Shown in pieces: positions 46,382 through 57,522 of a stretch of 64,000 nucleotides of DNA. This DNA is from Planococcus halocryophilus (GTDB lineage Bacteria; Bacillota; Bacilli; Bacillales_A; Planococcaceae), in contig NZ_CP016537.2 in assembly GCF_001687585.2 (NCBI RefSeq), positions 2,514,001 through 2,578,000 of the forward strand. The letters are read 5' to 3'. The notes under the pieces were generated by a model, which saw only the letters and a list, made by a program, of their open reading frames with translations, ran no database searches and was not told the origin of the DNA. Both the position numbers and the translations under genes were made by a program. How positions within the stretch are numbered: position 1 is the first letter of the stretch; each line of letters opens with the position of its first letter.

Positions 46382-47269
46382 CTAAAATAGTGGTGTAGCT
46401 GATTTTCCAGCCATCAATTCGTTAATGATGTTTTCTATATCTTGTCCGAACTCTGGGCTATCTAACGCGAACTCAATAGTTGTCCGCAAGAACCCAAGCA
46501 TCTCACCTACGTCATAACGTTTGCCTTCAAAATCATAGGCAAAGACATTTTGAACTTCGTTAAGCTTTTGAATGGCGTCTGTAAGTTGGATTTCTCCTCC
46601 TGCACCCGCACTTTGATTGCCTAAAAATTCAAATATTTCAGGTTCTAAAATGTAACGTCCCATAATCGCCAAGTTCGAAGGAGCAGTTCCTGGCTTTGGT
46701 TTTTCTACAAAGTTACTAACCTCATAACAACGCCCATCCACTGCGCTTGGATCGATAATGCCGTATCGGTGAGTTTCGTTATCAGGAACCTGCTGAACCC
46801 CAATAATAGATGATTGCATTTTGTCGTATTGATCGATTAATTGCTTTAAGCAAGGTTTTTCAGCTTTTACAATGTCATCCCCTAATAACACCGCGAAAGG
46901 TTCATTTCCGATAAACTTACGTGCACTCCAAACCGCATGCCCTAAACCTTTTGGTTCTTTTTGACGAATATAATGGATTTCCACATTAGAGGTGTGTTGA
47001 ACTTTTTCAAGAAGTTCAAATTTACCTTTTTTAAATAAATTGTCTTCTAACTCAAAATTCTTATCAAAATGATCTTCAATAGCACGTTTGCCTTTGCCGG
47101 TGACAATAATGATATCTTCAATACCAGAAGCGATCGCTTCTTCTACAATGTATTGAATTGTCGGTTTATCGACGATTGGTAACATTTCTTTGGGCATCGC
47201 TTTTGTTACTGGAAGAAATCGAGTACCTAGACCTGCTGCTGGAATGATTGCCTTTGTGACTTTTTTCAT
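46382..47269 (-). CDS. gtaB: UTP-glucose-1-phosphate uridylyltransferase
   Basis: About 296 residues; makes UDP-glucose. Family stretches: '[26 protein letters not shown]', '[19 protein letters not shown]', '[10 protein letters not shown]' and 'LLGDDIV'. ATG 47269 gives the normal N-terminus '[13 protein letters not shown]'; the frame is open 28 codons further upstream without support. First gene after a ~270-bp AT-rich stretch that probably carries a promoter. Confidence 0.95.
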   Translation of the reverse strand: MKKVTKAIIPAAGLGTRFLPVTKAMPKEMLPIVDKPTIQYIVEEAIASGIEDIIIVTGKGKRAIEDHFDKNFELEDNLFKKGKFELLEKVQHTSNVEIHYIRQKEPKGLGHAVWSARKFIGNEPFAVLLGDDIVKAEKPCLKQLIDQYDKMQSSIIGVQQVPDNETHRYGIIDPSAVDGRCYEVSNFVEKPKPGTAPSNLAIMGRYILEPEIFEFLGNQSAGAGGEIQLTDAIQKLNEVQNVFAYDFEGKRYDVGEMLGFLRTTIEFALDSPEFGQDIENIINELMAGKSATPLF

Positions 47270-47536
47270 TATAGTACCCACCCGCCTTTCGATTTTTCTA
47301 AACAATACTTTTTGATATTGGAATGGGTACCAAACGCGCCATTTTAGAAACATGTTTGCATATAGCTCGTTAAATATTTCCCCATTGTAACATCGATAGT
47401 CCTTTGAAAGAAGTTTATTTATACTAAATTTTCGGTTAATTTTTTATAAATAGTTTTATATACCTATGAAAATAATCATTATACTCTCAAATATTCATTA
47501 TTTCATTTTTAAATATTCTGATAATTTATAACGGTT

Positions 47537-48490
47537 TTAAGTATGAGAAACAATCATCTCAAGATCTCCGTCAATAAAATAATCACCGATTGTTGCTGGC
47601 ACGATGAAATTATCGCCTTTTTTCACAGTCGATACACTTTCTTTCGTGACAATTTGACCCGTTCCATTAATTACGCTGACTAATAAAAATCCAGTTGTTA
47701 AAGGCACTTCAGCTCTCCCGCCAAGCTTCCAGTGATAAACCGTAAAGTATTCACCTTCAATTAAACGAGTCGACTCCAGATTATTCATGCTCTCTTTCAA
47801 GTTATCTTGCACAACTTGTTTGTGCGGACAAGTCATTACTGCCATCGCTTGTTCTAAATGCAGTTCACGTTTTTTACCTTCATGATCAACTCGGTCGTAA
47901 TCATAAAGCCGGAATGTAATATCGGAACTTTGTTGTGTTTCTAAAATCACAATGCCTTTTCCAATAGAGTGTACCGTCCCACTTGGAACGTAAACAAAAT
48001 CCCCTTTTTTTACTTTCAGACTTTGAAATAACTTACTCCATTCACCACGGCCAACTAGTTGTTGAAATTCTTCTCTTGATTGGGCCTGGTGACCAATGAT
48101 GATTTCAGCATCTTCTTCACAATCTAAAATGTACCAACATTCCGTTTTCCCACACGGCTTATGAATAGATTCATCGGCGTAATGATCGTCCGGATGTACT
48201 TGAACAGACAATTGATCGTGTGCATCAAGTATTTTTACTAGTAGCGGAAATTCTCTATCCGTTATGTCACAACCAAATAACTGAGGATAGTTCCGCCAAA
48301 CTTCCGATAAGTTTTTTCCTTCTAATTCCCCATTCATGACAATAGAAGGTCCATTTTCGTGAGCAGATATAACCCACGCTTCACCAGTCGTCTGCGATGG
48401 AATATCGTAATTAAAAAGCTCTTGCAGCTTACCGCCACCCCAAATTCGTTCTTGGAATACTGGTTTTAAAAAAACGGGTTCCTTATACAT
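47537..48490 (-). CDS. manA: Class I mannose-6-phosphate isomerase
   Basis: About 318 residues of the short Bacillus ManA/Pmi type; converts fructose-6-phosphate to mannose-6-phosphate. Zinc-site cupin segments: 'LDAHDQLSVQVHPDD', 'KTECWYILDCEEDAEIIIG', 'GDFVYVPSGTVHSIGKGIVILE'. ATG 48490 lies seven bases after GGGAGG. Lies just downstream of the GDP-mannose pyrophosphorylase gene; phosphomannomutase is not in the window. Confidence 0.95.
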   Translation of the reverse strand: MYKEPVFLKPVFQERIWGGGKLQELFNYDIPSQTTGEAWVISAHENGPSIVMNGELEGKNLSEVWRNYPQLFGCDITDREFPLLVKILDAHDQLSVQVHPDDHYADESIHKPCGKTECWYILDCEEDAEIIIGHQAQSREEFQQLVGRGEWSKLFQSLKVKKGDFVYVPSGTVHSIGKGIVILETQQSSDITFRLYDYDRVDHEGKKRELHLEQAMAVMTCPHKQVVQDNLKESMNNLESTRLIEGEYFTVYHWKLGGRAEVPLTTGFLLVSVINGTGQIVTKESVSTVKKGDNFIVPATIGDYFIDGDLEMIVSHT

Positions 48491-48552
48491 GAGACTTCCT
48501 CCCATCATAGAAATGACAAGTCGTTACTCTTGTGCCAATTCTTTCACACACA

Positions 48553-49938
48553 TCATCCGTAGCGAGCAGTCAGTTTCACTTTGCAAATTTCTTCAATTAC
48601 TTCCCATTCATTTGAAGTGCGGAAAATATCTTCTTCGATTAATTCACTACCTGTTTGCACTTCAATAATCTCCATATCGGTTGTTGCTTTTAAAGTGTGT
48701 TTCGCACCCAACGGGATATGAATCACATCACCTGTTCGGACATGGCTTAATTGATCATTAAAAACGAAAATACCCTCACCTTTAACAATGGTCCATATTT
48801 CACTCCGTTTATAATGCATTTGGTAACTAAGGTTTTTTCCTGCAGTTATACCCAATCGTTTAATGAGTACTTCATTGCCTTCAGCGTATCGTGTATATTC
48901 CAGAACACGATACCACCCCCACCTACGCTCTTCGTACATTGGCCGGCTATTAAAACCTTCCACATACTCTTTTACTTTTGTGCTAGCATCTTTATCTGTT
49001 ACCAAAATTCCATCTGGACTGGCCGCTACTACTACATTATCCAAGCCAAGCAAAGTAATCGGAATATCGAGTTCGTTTACAATATGAGAATTTTGTACTC
49101 CCTTACCGATTACGCCTTTACCCGTCACTTGAACTGCCATTTCATCTGTTAGCGTGTTCCATGTCCCTAAATCTTTCCAATAACCATCATAAGGTAACGA
49201 TACGATATGATTAGTGCGTTCAACCACTTCGTAATCAAAACTGTTTTTAGGAAGTTTATGATAATTTCTCAACAATTGAGAATATTCAATAGGCATTCCT
49301 CTGTCTTTAAGCAAGTCAATTATATAGCCTAATTTAAAAGCAAAAACACCGCAGTTCCAAAGTGCATTTTGTTCAATTAATTCTTCCGCTTGTTCTTCTG
49401 TTGGCTTTTCTTTAAAGTAGTCAACCGTTAAATAAGAATTTTCAGTTTTGTTCTTCGGAATAATATAACCGTATTTTGCCGAAGGATACGTAGGTTTTAC
49501 TCCCATTAACGCCAAATCTGCTCCAGAAGATAGTAAAGCTTCTTCCAAATCTTGAACACGATTGAAAAAGCGATTTTCTACGTAAGGATCTACCGGTAAC
49601 ATCCCCACAACTTCATCTATACTGCATTTTTGAACGGAATAAAGATAAACAGCTGCAAGAGCAATCGCCGGGAATGTATCTCTTCTTTCTGGTTCAGTAA
49701 CGACATGTACATCTTGTCCCAATTGCGTTTTGATCATATCTACTTGAGAACTACTAGTTGCAATTATAGAATTATCAGCCATCCCTATTTCTTCAATTTG
49801 CTTCCATACCCGTTGAACCATCGATACTTTATTGCCATCCTCATCACTTAAAACTTTAAGAAACTGTTTTGATCGTGCGTCATTTGAAAGTGGCCATAGG
49901 CGTTTCCCTGACCCTCCTGACAATAATACTAATCTCAT
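48553..49938 (-). CDS. manC: Mannose-1-phosphate guanylyltransferase (ManC type, with cupin)
   Basis: 461 residues. N-terminal nucleotidyltransferase 'LVLLSGGSGKRLWPLSNDARSKQF' and 'FKEKPT', then a left-handed-helix part, and a C-terminal cupin with 'RRWGWYRVLEY', 'LSYQMHYKRSEIW' and 'GDVIHIPLGAKHTLKA'. It makes GDP-mannose, the precursor used by Gmd and Fcl in the same operon. AGGAGGAGG precedes the ATG. The 460 bp upstream hold no gene. Confidence 0.93.
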   Translation of the reverse strand: MRLVLLSGGSGKRLWPLSNDARSKQFLKVLSDEDGNKVSMVQRVWKQIEEIGMADNSIIATSSSQVDMIKTQLGQDVHVVTEPERRDTFPAIALAAVYLYSVQKCSIDEVVGMLPVDPYVENRFFNRVQDLEEALLSSGADLALMGVKPTYPSAKYGYIIPKNKTENSYLTVDYFKEKPTEEQAEELIEQNALWNCGVFAFKLGYIIDLLKDRGMPIEYSQLLRNYHKLPKNSFDYEVVERTNHIVSLPYDGYWKDLGTWNTLTDEMAVQVTGKGVIGKGVQNSHIVNELDIPITLLGLDNVVVAASPDGILVTDKDASTKVKEYVEGFNSRPMYEERRWGWYRVLEYTRYAEGNEVLIKRLGITAGKNLSYQMHYKRSEIWTIVKGEGIFVFNDQLSHVRTGDVIHIPLGAKHTLKATTDMEIIEVQTGSELIEEDIFRTSNEWEVIEEICKVKLTARYG

Positions 49939-50317
49939 ATTACGTCCTCCTCCTCGCTATACGCTTCTAATTGAGCGATAGTTATGATAGTTACTAAGAC
50001 CCAGTAATTATGCTTAAAAAATGATTTATAGGTAATTTTTATCTTAAATACAAACTAAGAGACTAGTTAATCTAGTTAATCTGTAATGGTATTAACTCAT
50101 TATATATATAAATACCTAATATTTCAATCTAATTTTCTAATTTATTAGAAATATCAGATATATTTACCCATTGAGTGTCCCGAACATTGTTATATCAAGG
50201 TTTATGAATTATTTTATTTTTCTTTTTTTTAGAAATTTAATACATTTTTTAAAAATCAATTAGATGCTTAGCTATTATCAACTCTTATTTTCCATTTAGT
50301 AGGAGAGAATATAGACA
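49939..50317. other. AT-rich gene-free region upstream of manC
   Basis: About 380 bp, very AT-rich, between manC and the terminator of the glycosyltransferase block. It should hold the promoter for the manC-manA segment on the minus strand, but no clear hexamer pair stands out. A short direct repeat (CTAGTTAATCT twice) is seen at ~50062-50082. Confidence 0.5.
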
Positions 50318-50363
50318 TAAAAAACCAGATCTGCGAAATCAATAGATTTCGCAGATCTGGTTT
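50317..50363 (-). terminator. Terminator of the glycosyltransferase block
   Basis: A 19-bp perfect stem (50322-50340 with 50345-50363) has an AATA loop, with T residues after it on the minus strand. It divides the exopolysaccharide locus into two transcription units. Confidence 0.9.
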
Positions 50364-50399
50364 ATGTTTAGTTTATTTATTTTTATGAATTACTTTCTC

Positions 50400-51683
50400 T
50401 TATTGTTCAATAGGCCGAGTTGCACCTGGCTGTGAATGATCTGACACTGTCTGTAAAACATGGCGGTATTTATTGATAGAAGTATCTCTTGTTAAGTTTT
50501 TTTCGAGATAAGAACGTCCTTTCAAGCCCATTGCTTTCAGTTCGTCTCCGTCTAGACTCCTCAAGTAATTAATCGCGTGAGTTACTCCTTGGTAATTTTG
50601 AGGTTCAATAACCACACCCGCTCCACTTTCAAAAATTAAGCGCTGCACTTCGCTCCCTTGTTCTAGAACTCCAAGAACTGGTTTGCCAGCGGCCATAACA
50701 CCATAAATTTTACTTGGTACTGAAACACCTTTAATCCCCTTTTGGTTAACAACCAAATGAAGGTCAGCTGCATTTAAGGAATACTTGAGAAATTCTTTTG
50801 GTTGATAAGGTAAAAATTTAACGTTCTTCAACTTATTTTCTAACGCATATGTTTGTATCCGTTGTTTAATGGCACCTTCTCCGATAAACAAGAAGACAAT
50901 ATCTGGCTGATCGACAAATTCTTTCGACACTCGTATTAAGTTTTCTAAATCATAATACAACCCAAGATTCCCTGAATACATAACGATAAATTTATCTTGT
51001 AACCCGTGCATTTCTAAAAACTCACGGATTTTAGGCTCGGTTTTCTCAAGAGGCACAATGGCGTCTTCATCTGTCCAATTACTGATGACCGTATGATTTG
51101 GTACTTTTCCGCCTTCAAAACGACCCCTTAACGTTTCTGCCATGTCTTCCCCGACAACCAATACTTGATCCGCATAACTGCAATTTAGTTTGTCGATTGC
51201 TTTAGCAATTTTAAAGACGGTTTGGTTGTTGGTATATGCTACTGCTTGTGCCTGTTCAGGATTAAAATCATGAATGCTATAAACATGTCGCGACCGTTTC
51301 AGTAGTTTGCCGATGGTTCCGATCAATCCGCCCAATACGGGTGGTTGAGAAATCGTAAAAATAACATCTGTCCCTTTTTCCTTGAGCAACGCAATGTTTG
51401 CTAATAAGAAATAAGAAGAGATGTATTTGATTCGGCTGATTTTCGAGTTTTTGTTTACTTCGGGCAGCTTGATCCGAACCACTTTAATATTTTCTACGTA
51501 CCCTTCTTCAAAGAGCTTTTTACTTTCATGATTTTCTCCTGCATATCCCGGTTGTGCCGCAATAACTGTAATTGTGAAGTCATGTTGGAGATACTTTGTT
51601 AGTTCGGTCATCAATTGGCTTGTTGCTGCGAGATCCGGATAGAAGTAATTAATAACAAAGGTTATTTTTCTTTTGCGTATCAT
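50400..51683 (-). CDS. Glycosyltransferase family 4 (WbuB-like)
   Basis: About 427 residues with GT-B fold. N-terminal 'INYFYPDLAATSQLMTELTKYL' and 'VIFTISQPPVLGGLIG', C-terminal nucleotide-binding 'VMYSGNLGLYYDLENLI' and 'KGVSVPSKIYGVMAAGKPVLG' with the GT4 'SKxYG-MAAGKPV' signature. Resembles WbuB-type transferases of O-antigen and colanic-like loci (fucosamine or related sugars), but donor specificity cannot be read. ATG 51683 follows GGAAGGG. Last gene of its transcription unit. Confidence 0.88.
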   Translation of the reverse strand: MIRKRKITFVINYFYPDLAATSQLMTELTKYLQHDFTITVIAAQPGYAGENHESKKLFEEGYVENIKVVRIKLPEVNKNSKISRIKYISSYFLLANIALLKEKGTDVIFTISQPPVLGGLIGTIGKLLKRSRHVYSIHDFNPEQAQAVAYTNNQTVFKIAKAIDKLNCSYADQVLVVGEDMAETLRGRFEGGKVPNHTVISNWTDEDAIVPLEKTEPKIREFLEMHGLQDKFIVMYSGNLGLYYDLENLIRVSKEFVDQPDIVFLFIGEGAIKQRIQTYALENKLKNVKFLPYQPKEFLKYSLNAADLHLVVNQKGIKGVSVPSKIYGVMAAGKPVLGVLEQGSEVQRLIFESGAGVVIEPQNYQGVTHAINYLRSLDGDELKAMGLKGRSYLEKNLTRDTSINKYRHVLQTVSDHSQPGATRPIEQ

Positions 51684-51731
51684 ATGACCCTTCCTTTCCT
51701 TAAAAGCACGCAACAAACTCGTTGCCTTCAC

Positions 51732-52841
51732 TTAAAGTTCATCAAAAATAGACACCAACCGATCGGTGTATTTATCTTCCGTATAAAATTCTTCAAACGT
51801 ATCCCGACTCATTCTGCCAAGGCGCATACGTTCTGCGTCATTTGTCACCAACTCTTTTATCGCAGCTTTTACTCCTTCTACCGTTGGTTCGATAACCACA
51901 CCACAATCTTTGATCAACTCTGCAATAATCCCTCGGTCCGAAGAAATAATCGGCAATCCTGCCGCCATCCCTTCGATAATAGACATGGGTTGACCTTCTA
52001 CTTTATATTTGGTCGGTAACGCCATCATATCTGACTCAAGGAAAAAACGTTTTTTCTCTTCCCCTTGCTTTAACCCATGATATTGTATCAAGTGATCTAC
52101 ATCATTCTCCGCAATATAATGCTTGATTTCTTGGAATTCATCTTCATTTTGAATTCCACCAACCAAATCTAAGCGTAAATTATGCCCTTCTTGAATTAAC
52201 GCAGTTGTGGCTTTAATCAATTCAATATAGCCTTTTTCAAACATGAGATTACTCAAATACAAAAGAGATACCGTTCCTTTTTTCTTCCCTTGACCCACTT
52301 CGTTTTTCAATATAAAGTCTGCAGGAATGCCGTTGGATACCACTTCCACATGTTTGACATGACCGCGGTAATTTGGCGTTAGCTTTTCACCTAATACAAT
52401 TCCAACATCAATTTTTTGCAATGAATAAATGATGAATTTCCGTGTAATTCCAGAAGTAGCGTCAATCGTGCCACCTAAGTTATTACCATGTAAATGACTT
52501 ACCACTTTACCACGCCCGAGAACTTTGCAAGCTTGGATCATCACACAATCACGTAACAACCCCATTTTAGTTTGCGAAATGGAAATATACAAAATCGGTT
52601 TCTTCATACGCAGTGATAAAAAGCCAGCGTAAAAAATAGCTACTGAATCATGCAGCAATTTATCAAAAGAAAGCGCACCAGGATGTTCAAAATCTTTCTT
52701 GCTTAAATTAATTTTTTTCACATTATATTGTTGGTGAAGTTTTTCTGAATTATACAAGGATTGAAGAGCGATGCTTTCTCCTAGTATCGGAGGAGGCAAA
52801 GGCCCAACAAATATCAAATCCCCTTTTTTTGTCTCAGTCAT
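51732..52841 (-). CDS. Glycosyltransferase family 4
   Basis: 369 residues, GT-B fold: N-terminal 'FVGPLPPPILGESIALQSLY' and C-terminal 'VSLLYLSNLMFEKGYIELIKA' with the GT4 motif 'EGQPMSIIEGMAAGLPIISSD' (EX7E-like). AGGAGAGGTG precedes the ATG. Adds one sugar of the repeat unit at the cytoplasmic face; the donor is unknown. Between a second GT4 gene and the putative polymerase gene. Confidence 0.9.
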   Translation of the reverse strand: MTETKKGDLIFVGPLPPPILGESIALQSLYNSEKLHQQYNVKKINLSKKDFEHPGALSFDKLLHDSVAIFYAGFLSLRMKKPILYISISQTKMGLLRDCVMIQACKVLGRGKVVSHLHGNNLGGTIDATSGITRKFIIYSLQKIDVGIVLGEKLTPNYRGHVKHVEVVSNGIPADFILKNEVGQGKKKGTVSLLYLSNLMFEKGYIELIKATTALIQEGHNLRLDLVGGIQNEDEFQEIKHYIAENDVDHLIQYHGLKQGEEKKRFFLESDMMALPTKYKVEGQPMSIIEGMAAGLPIISSDRGIIAELIKDCGVVIEPTVEGVKAAIKELVTNDAERMRLGRMSRDTFEEFYTEDKYTDRLVSIFDEL

Positions 52842-52900
52842 GTTAAAGCACCTCTCCTATAAATGACATCAACTTGCCCAGTGGCACAATCTGACTTTTT

Positions 52901-54277
52901 TTAATGCGGATCAGTAGAATTCAATTCACGCTTATCCACTAAATCTTTTTCGAACGAAGAAACAATAAGGTAGATGATAATAAAAACAGGAAGGATAATG
53001 ACTAGCGGCTTGATGTAATAAATAAAGCCGTACCAGAATACTCGCGCAACAGTTAAAACAATCCAGTAATACCCTAATGCCCTTCCGAAATTACCAAAGA
53101 GTTTTTTTAGAATTACAGTAGGTGTGAAAATAATGACATATGTAGCAAATGGCGCAACCACTAGCCCCAGAACTCCAAAGTTCAAGTAAAATTCTCCGTA
53201 AACAAACAATCCGTAGTTCGTGTGAATGAGTGAAGCGACAAGATGGGCAGCTTCTGGGCTCTTCGCTTCAATTCCAAGAAAAGAAGGAATCAGCTGCGGA
53301 ATATAATCGATAATTGTATAAAAATTACCATACGTATGCGTTACTTCAATTGCAGCAGCTGTGGAATAAACAAGATCTTGAACAGTTGGGTAGTTGACCA
53401 AAATTGCTACAGAATCCAGAATTGCTTGCACATCAAAAATCAGTCCTGAATGCCTCACCAATCCCAAATAAGAAAAAAGTAATAATCCCCCTGCAATTAA
53501 CGCTGCTTTTTTAAATGAAAAGCCCGATTTAATCACATCTAATTTTTTAGTGGCCGTTAATAATAGATATAAAATCAACAGCAAACCTAAAATATCGACT
53601 CGAGCATAATGTGACAATAACCAAAAAGGGACAAACAAAATAGCGAATTTTCGTACCCCACTCCCTTTAACGCCCATCAACACAAAGAAGTACGAAATAA
53701 CAACAACAGAGTTCCATGCATTCCCGGGCAATAAACTTGGTGAAAGTTCGTTATACGCCCCTCCAGGTAGATCCGGCAAATAGATGATTGCAGAAACTAC
53801 AGCTAAAATACTGAACAGCCAAGTCGCTAACAAACTATGGACTGTCCCGGAAAAATACGCCAACATTTTAGCATCGTAATTGCCATACGTCTTATTAGTT
53901 ATCCACAGCAATATCGACCAAGCATAGTAGAAAAAAAGTGCACTGAAGGCCAATATATAAAAATGCCGTTCAATTAGATGGGTGCGATCATTAAATAAGG
54001 GCTGCACTTCTCCAATCGGTGCATAGCCTAATATGCTAATAATCGGCAAAAATAAAAGCACAAGTGAAAAAGAAGAAAATCCCACCTTAAAAATGTATAT
54101 ATCCATTAATAACTTGAAGGAAAATAGAATTAAAATGAACAAGTTCCATGGATCATCAGCATTGAAAGCCTGACCTATTTGCAGCAAGTAATAGATCACT
54201 GAAATCCCAGTTATTAAATTGACGATGATAAACAAGACATTTTCAAATCGATCATCGGCTTTCATATGCTTTTCCAT
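52901..54277 (-). CDS. Putative exopolysaccharide repeat-unit polymerase (Wzy-like)
   Basis: 458 residues with about eleven to twelve membrane helices and a large outer loop near residues 270-350 ('GIEAKSPEAAHLVASLIHTNYGLFVYGE' region), the form of oligosaccharide repeat-unit polymerases; the 'YGEFYLNFGVLGL' end is common in such proteins. Wzy proteins are poorly conserved, so the call rests on topology and on its place among glycosyltransferases and a Wzx gene. It would join lipid-linked repeats outside the membrane. Confidence 0.72.
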   Translation of the reverse strand: MEKHMKADDRFENVLFIIVNLITGISVIYYLLQIGQAFNADDPWNLFILILFSFKLLMDIYIFKVGFSSFSLVLLFLPIISILGYAPIGEVQPLFNDRTHLIERHFYILAFSALFFYYAWSILLWITNKTYGNYDAKMLAYFSGTVHSLLATWLFSILAVVSAIIYLPDLPGGAYNELSPSLLPGNAWNSVVVISYFFVLMGVKGSGVRKFAILFVPFWLLSHYARVDILGLLLILYLLLTATKKLDVIKSGFSFKKAALIAGGLLLFSYLGLVRHSGLIFDVQAILDSVAILVNYPTVQDLVYSTAAAIEVTHTYGNFYTIIDYIPQLIPSFLGIEAKSPEAAHLVASLIHTNYGLFVYGEFYLNFGVLGLVVAPFATYVIIFTPTVILKKLFGNFGRALGYYWIVLTVARVFWYGFIYYIKPLVIILPVFIIIYLIVSSFEKDLVDKRELNSTDPH

Positions 54278-54334
54278 AATCTCATTCCTTTATTTATAAT
54301 TCTCTTTTTCGACACCCCACTACCTTCCACTCTG

Positions 54335-55306
54335 CTAGGAAGGTGCATCTGCAGAGAACAACTGGGATTCTTTATTTTTTTTTTTTGATCGCCTATATAG
54401 GTAAGTTAAAATTTTCATATGCAAGAAAGTGGAAAGGTAATAGAATAGAAAATTCAATGACACTCGGTCATTTTTAAATCCTTCTATCAGTATTTTTCTA
54501 GACAACTGCACAACTTCTTTGTTTTGACCGATAATACCCGTCCGGAAAACAACTTTCCAAATGGTTAAAGTAAAACGATGAAAAGTAGACTTCCGCTGTT
54601 GCATAGCTAGTTCTTTATACTTCTCGAAAATGCTTAAATGCCCGTTGAGCACGGAAGTTTTATTGGTCGTAATTCGTTCCCCGCTATGATGATAAAATAA
54701 CACCATGCTTTCTTTGACAAAATCGAATTTTGTCACCTGCGCCAGTCTGATATACAAATCCCAATCTTGACAACTGGGCAACTTGGCATCAAAGCCCTCT
54801 ATTTGATCTAATACTTCTTTTCTAACTAGTACAGAAGAAGTCGTATCGATATAGTTAAACTCAAGCAACTTGGACAAAATATCTCCGCGATATTCCGGAA
54901 TGATTTTACGAGTAGGCTGATTGTTTTCATCAACTACTTGCACCCCTGTATAAACTACTCCGACATCTGGCTCGTCATTAAATTTCTCTAACTGCATTTC
55001 GATTTTTTCTGGCAGCCACTGATCATCTGAATCTAAAAATCCGATGAAATTCCCAGTAGCCTTTCTTAACCCGGTATTCCTTGCTTCCGATCCGCCTTTG
55101 TTCACCTCATGTTTCAAGTAGATAATTCGGTCATCTGTCATTTCTGCCACAACAGCTTCCGTATCATCAGTTGAAAAATCATCAATAATGATGATTTCCA
55201 AGTTTTGATGACTTTGCTTTTCTAAACTTCCCACAGCTTTTTTCAGCAGTTCCGAACGATTGAACGTTGGAATAATAACACTGACTTTGTCATTTAAGGT
55301 CACCAT
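54335..55306 (-). CDS. Glycosyltransferase family 2
   Basis: 323 residues; GT-A fold with 'VSVIIPTFNRSELLKKAVGSLEKQS', 'IIIDDFSTDDT', 'NKGGSEARNTGLRKATG' and the DxD-like 'FLDSDDQWLPEKI'. GGAGGG precedes the ATG. Soluble or peripheral; adds one sugar of the repeat. Lies between the GDP-mannose dehydratase gene and the polymerase gene. Confidence 0.92.
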   Translation of the reverse strand: MVTLNDKVSVIIPTFNRSELLKKAVGSLEKQSHQNLEIIIIDDFSTDDTEAVVAEMTDDRIIYLKHEVNKGGSEARNTGLRKATGNFIGFLDSDDQWLPEKIEMQLEKFNDEPDVGVVYTGVQVVDENNQPTRKIIPEYRGDILSKLLEFNYIDTTSSVLVRKEVLDQIEGFDAKLPSCQDWDLYIRLAQVTKFDFVKESMVLFYHHSGERITTNKTSVLNGHLSIFEKYKELAMQQRKSTFHRFTLTIWKVVFRTGIIGQNKEVVQLSRKILIEGFKNDRVSLNFLFYYLSTFLHMKILTYLYRRSKKKNKESQLFSADAPS

Positions 55307-55345
55307 TGCACTTTATCCCTCCACCCGTTAAGGAAACCGCTCTAT

Positions 55346-56410
55346 TTAGTATTCGCTGATTGCACTCTTTTCTTGTTTCACTAAATTACAGTCATGCGTC
55401 ACCATAATTTCCACAAGTTCTTCAAAAGAAGTCGCCGTCGGATTCCATCCAAGTAGCTTTTTCGCTTTTGCAGGGTCGCCCAGTAATTGTTCAACCTCAG
55501 CTAAACGGAAATATTCCGGATTTACTTCAACTACAATTTCCCCAGTATTAACATCAAAGCCTTTTTCATCAATTCCTTCTCCTTGCCACTCTATTTCGAT
55601 TCCTGCATGTTTAAATGCGAGTGTCGCAAATTCACGCACAGTGTGCATTTCGCCGGTTGCGATGACAAAATCTTCTGGCGTATCGTGTTGCAAAATAAGC
55701 CACATACATTCTACGTAGTCTTTGGCATAACCCCAGTCTCGTCTAGCATCAAGGTTTCCAAGTAACAATTTGTCTTGTTTGCCGTTAGAGATACGCGCAA
55801 CAGCCATAGTGATTTTACGCGTGACAAACGTTTCTCCACGTCGTTCGGATTCGTGGTTAAAAAGAATGCCGTTGACCGCGAACATATCATAAGATTCCCG
55901 GTAGTTTTTTGTAATCCAATAGCCATATAATTTCGCCACTCCATATGGCGAACGCGGATAAAACGGCGTTGTTTCTCGTTGTGGAACTTCTTGTACTTTC
56001 CCGTATAGTTCCGAAGTAGAAGCTTGATAAATGCGCGTCTTTTTCTCTAAACCGAGAATACGAACCGCTTCTAAAATACGCAAAGTGCCGATTCCATCAA
56101 CATCTGCTGTATATTCAGGTGTCTCAAACGATACTTTCACATGAGACATAGCTGCTAAGTTATAAATTTCATCTGGTTTAATTTCACTGATTAGTCGAAT
56201 GATATTAGAAGTATCTGTCATATCCCCATAATGTATATAAAAATTTTCACTCGACTTTAACTCTTCAATATATAAGTGCTCAATGCGTCCTGTATTGAAA
56301 CTTGAACTTCTCCGAATGATGCCATGTACTTCGTAACCTTTTTCTAATAAGAAATCCGATAGAAACGAACCGTCTTGACCGTTTACTCCAGTAATCAATG
56401 CCTTTTTCAT
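55346..56410 (-). CDS. gmd: GDP-mannose 4,6-dehydratase
   Basis: 354 residues; turns GDP-mannose into GDP-4-keto-6-deoxymannose. SDR features: '[19 protein letters not shown]' (NADP site), '[16 protein letters not shown]', '[20 protein letters not shown]', catalytic '[10 protein letters not shown]' and '[19 protein letters not shown]'. It starts 12 bp after the fcl stop; together the two give GDP-L-fucose (or related deoxy sugars). Confidence 0.96.
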   Translation of the reverse strand: MKKALITGVNGQDGSFLSDFLLEKGYEVHGIIRRSSSFNTGRIEHLYIEELKSSENFYIHYGDMTDTSNIIRLISEIKPDEIYNLAAMSHVKVSFETPEYTADVDGIGTLRILEAVRILGLEKKTRIYQASTSELYGKVQEVPQRETTPFYPRSPYGVAKLYGYWITKNYRESYDMFAVNGILFNHESERRGETFVTRKITMAVARISNGKQDKLLLGNLDARRDWGYAKDYVECMWLILQHDTPEDFVIATGEMHTVREFATLAFKHAGIEIEWQGEGIDEKGFDVNTGEIVVEVNPEYFRLAEVEQLLGDPAKAKKLLGWNPTATSFEELVEIMVTHDCNLVKQEKSAISEY

Positions 56411-56421
56411 AATGATCCCCC

Positions 56422-57363
56422 TTATAATCGTACTTTCTCTGTCTGTTCTAAAAACCAGTCATAAGCCATTTTTAATCCATCATCTAGCGGAATTTTCGCT
56501 TCCCACCCAAGACTCTTTAATCGACTAACATCCACTAACTTACGCGGCGTACCATCAGGTTTCGATGTATTAAAGACGATTTCACCCTCATAGCCAACTG
56601 TTTTCCCCACTTTTTCAGCCAGCTCTTTAATCGAAATATCTTTGCCAACACCGATATTGACCAAATCGTTTCCGTTGTAAGTATTCATCAAGTATATGGC
56701 TGCATCTGCCAAATCATCAGAGTAAAGAAATTCCCGTTTTGGCGTTCCCGTGCCCCAAACTTCAACAGTCTCAGCCTGAGAAACTTTTGCTTCATGAAAT
56801 TTCCGAATAAGCGCCGGTAGAACATGTGAACTTGTTAAGTCGAAATTGTCATTCGGGCCAAATAGGTTTGTAGGCATAATTGATATAAAGTTCGTGCCAT
56901 ATTGACGATTATAAGATTGGCACATTTTAATGCCCGCTATTTTAGCAATAGCGTATGGCTCATTTGTCGGCTCAAGTTCTCCGGTCAATAAGGAATCTTC
57001 TCTCATCGGCTGTTCTGCTAGTCTCGGATAAATACATGTACTGCCGAGAAACAGTAGTTTTTTTACTCTATTCCGATGAGCAGCATCAATGACATTTGTT
57101 TGAATCATCAAATTGTCTCGGATGAATTCTGCTGGGTAGTCGTTATTTGCAGCAATTCCCCCAACTTTTGCTGCTGCTAAAAATACGTAGTCTGGTCGTT
57201 GTTCTTGAAAAAAAGAATCGACTTGATTGGAGTTTGTCAGATCCAGTTCTTTACTGGTCCGAAACACAAGATTATGATAGCCCTTTTCTTGTAGGTTTCG
57301 TACAATTGCCGATCCGACAAGACCTCGATGTCCCGCTACGTAAATTTTCGATTCCAAGTTCAT
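56422..57363 (-). CDS. fcl: GDP-L-fucose synthase
   Basis: 313 residues; epimerase-reductase acting on the Gmd product. '[18 protein letters not shown]', '[21 protein letters not shown]', 'FLGSTCIYP', '[16 protein letters not shown]' (catalytic Tyr-Lys) and '[13 protein letters not shown]' are diagnostic. AAGGTGGGG precedes the ATG. First gene after a 260-bp gap, so it may start its own transcript. Confidence 0.96.
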   Translation of the reverse strand: MNLESKIYVAGHRGLVGSAIVRNLQEKGYHNLVFRTSKELDLTNSNQVDSFFQEQRPDYVFLAAAKVGGIAANNDYPAEFIRDNLMIQTNVIDAAHRNRVKKLLFLGSTCIYPRLAEQPMREDSLLTGELEPTNEPYAIAKIAGIKMCQSYNRQYGTNFISIMPTNLFGPNDNFDLTSSHVLPALIRKFHEAKVSQAETVEVWGTGTPKREFLYSDDLADAAIYLMNTYNGNDLVNIGVGKDISIKELAEKVGKTVGYEGEIVFNTSKPDGTPRKLVDVSRLKSLGWEAKIPLDDGLKMAYDWFLEQTEKVRL

Positions 57364-57522
57364 AAATACCCCACCTTTTTTAGCTATTGCCTTATATAAT
57401 CCGATAGAAGTTAACGTTTATTTCATGCTCGTTTTTTTAAAAAATCAATTTCGGTTAAAAAACGACCTTTTACCCAAGACTTTATACTTACTAATCAAAC
57501 TTATTTTCTTATTCTAACATAC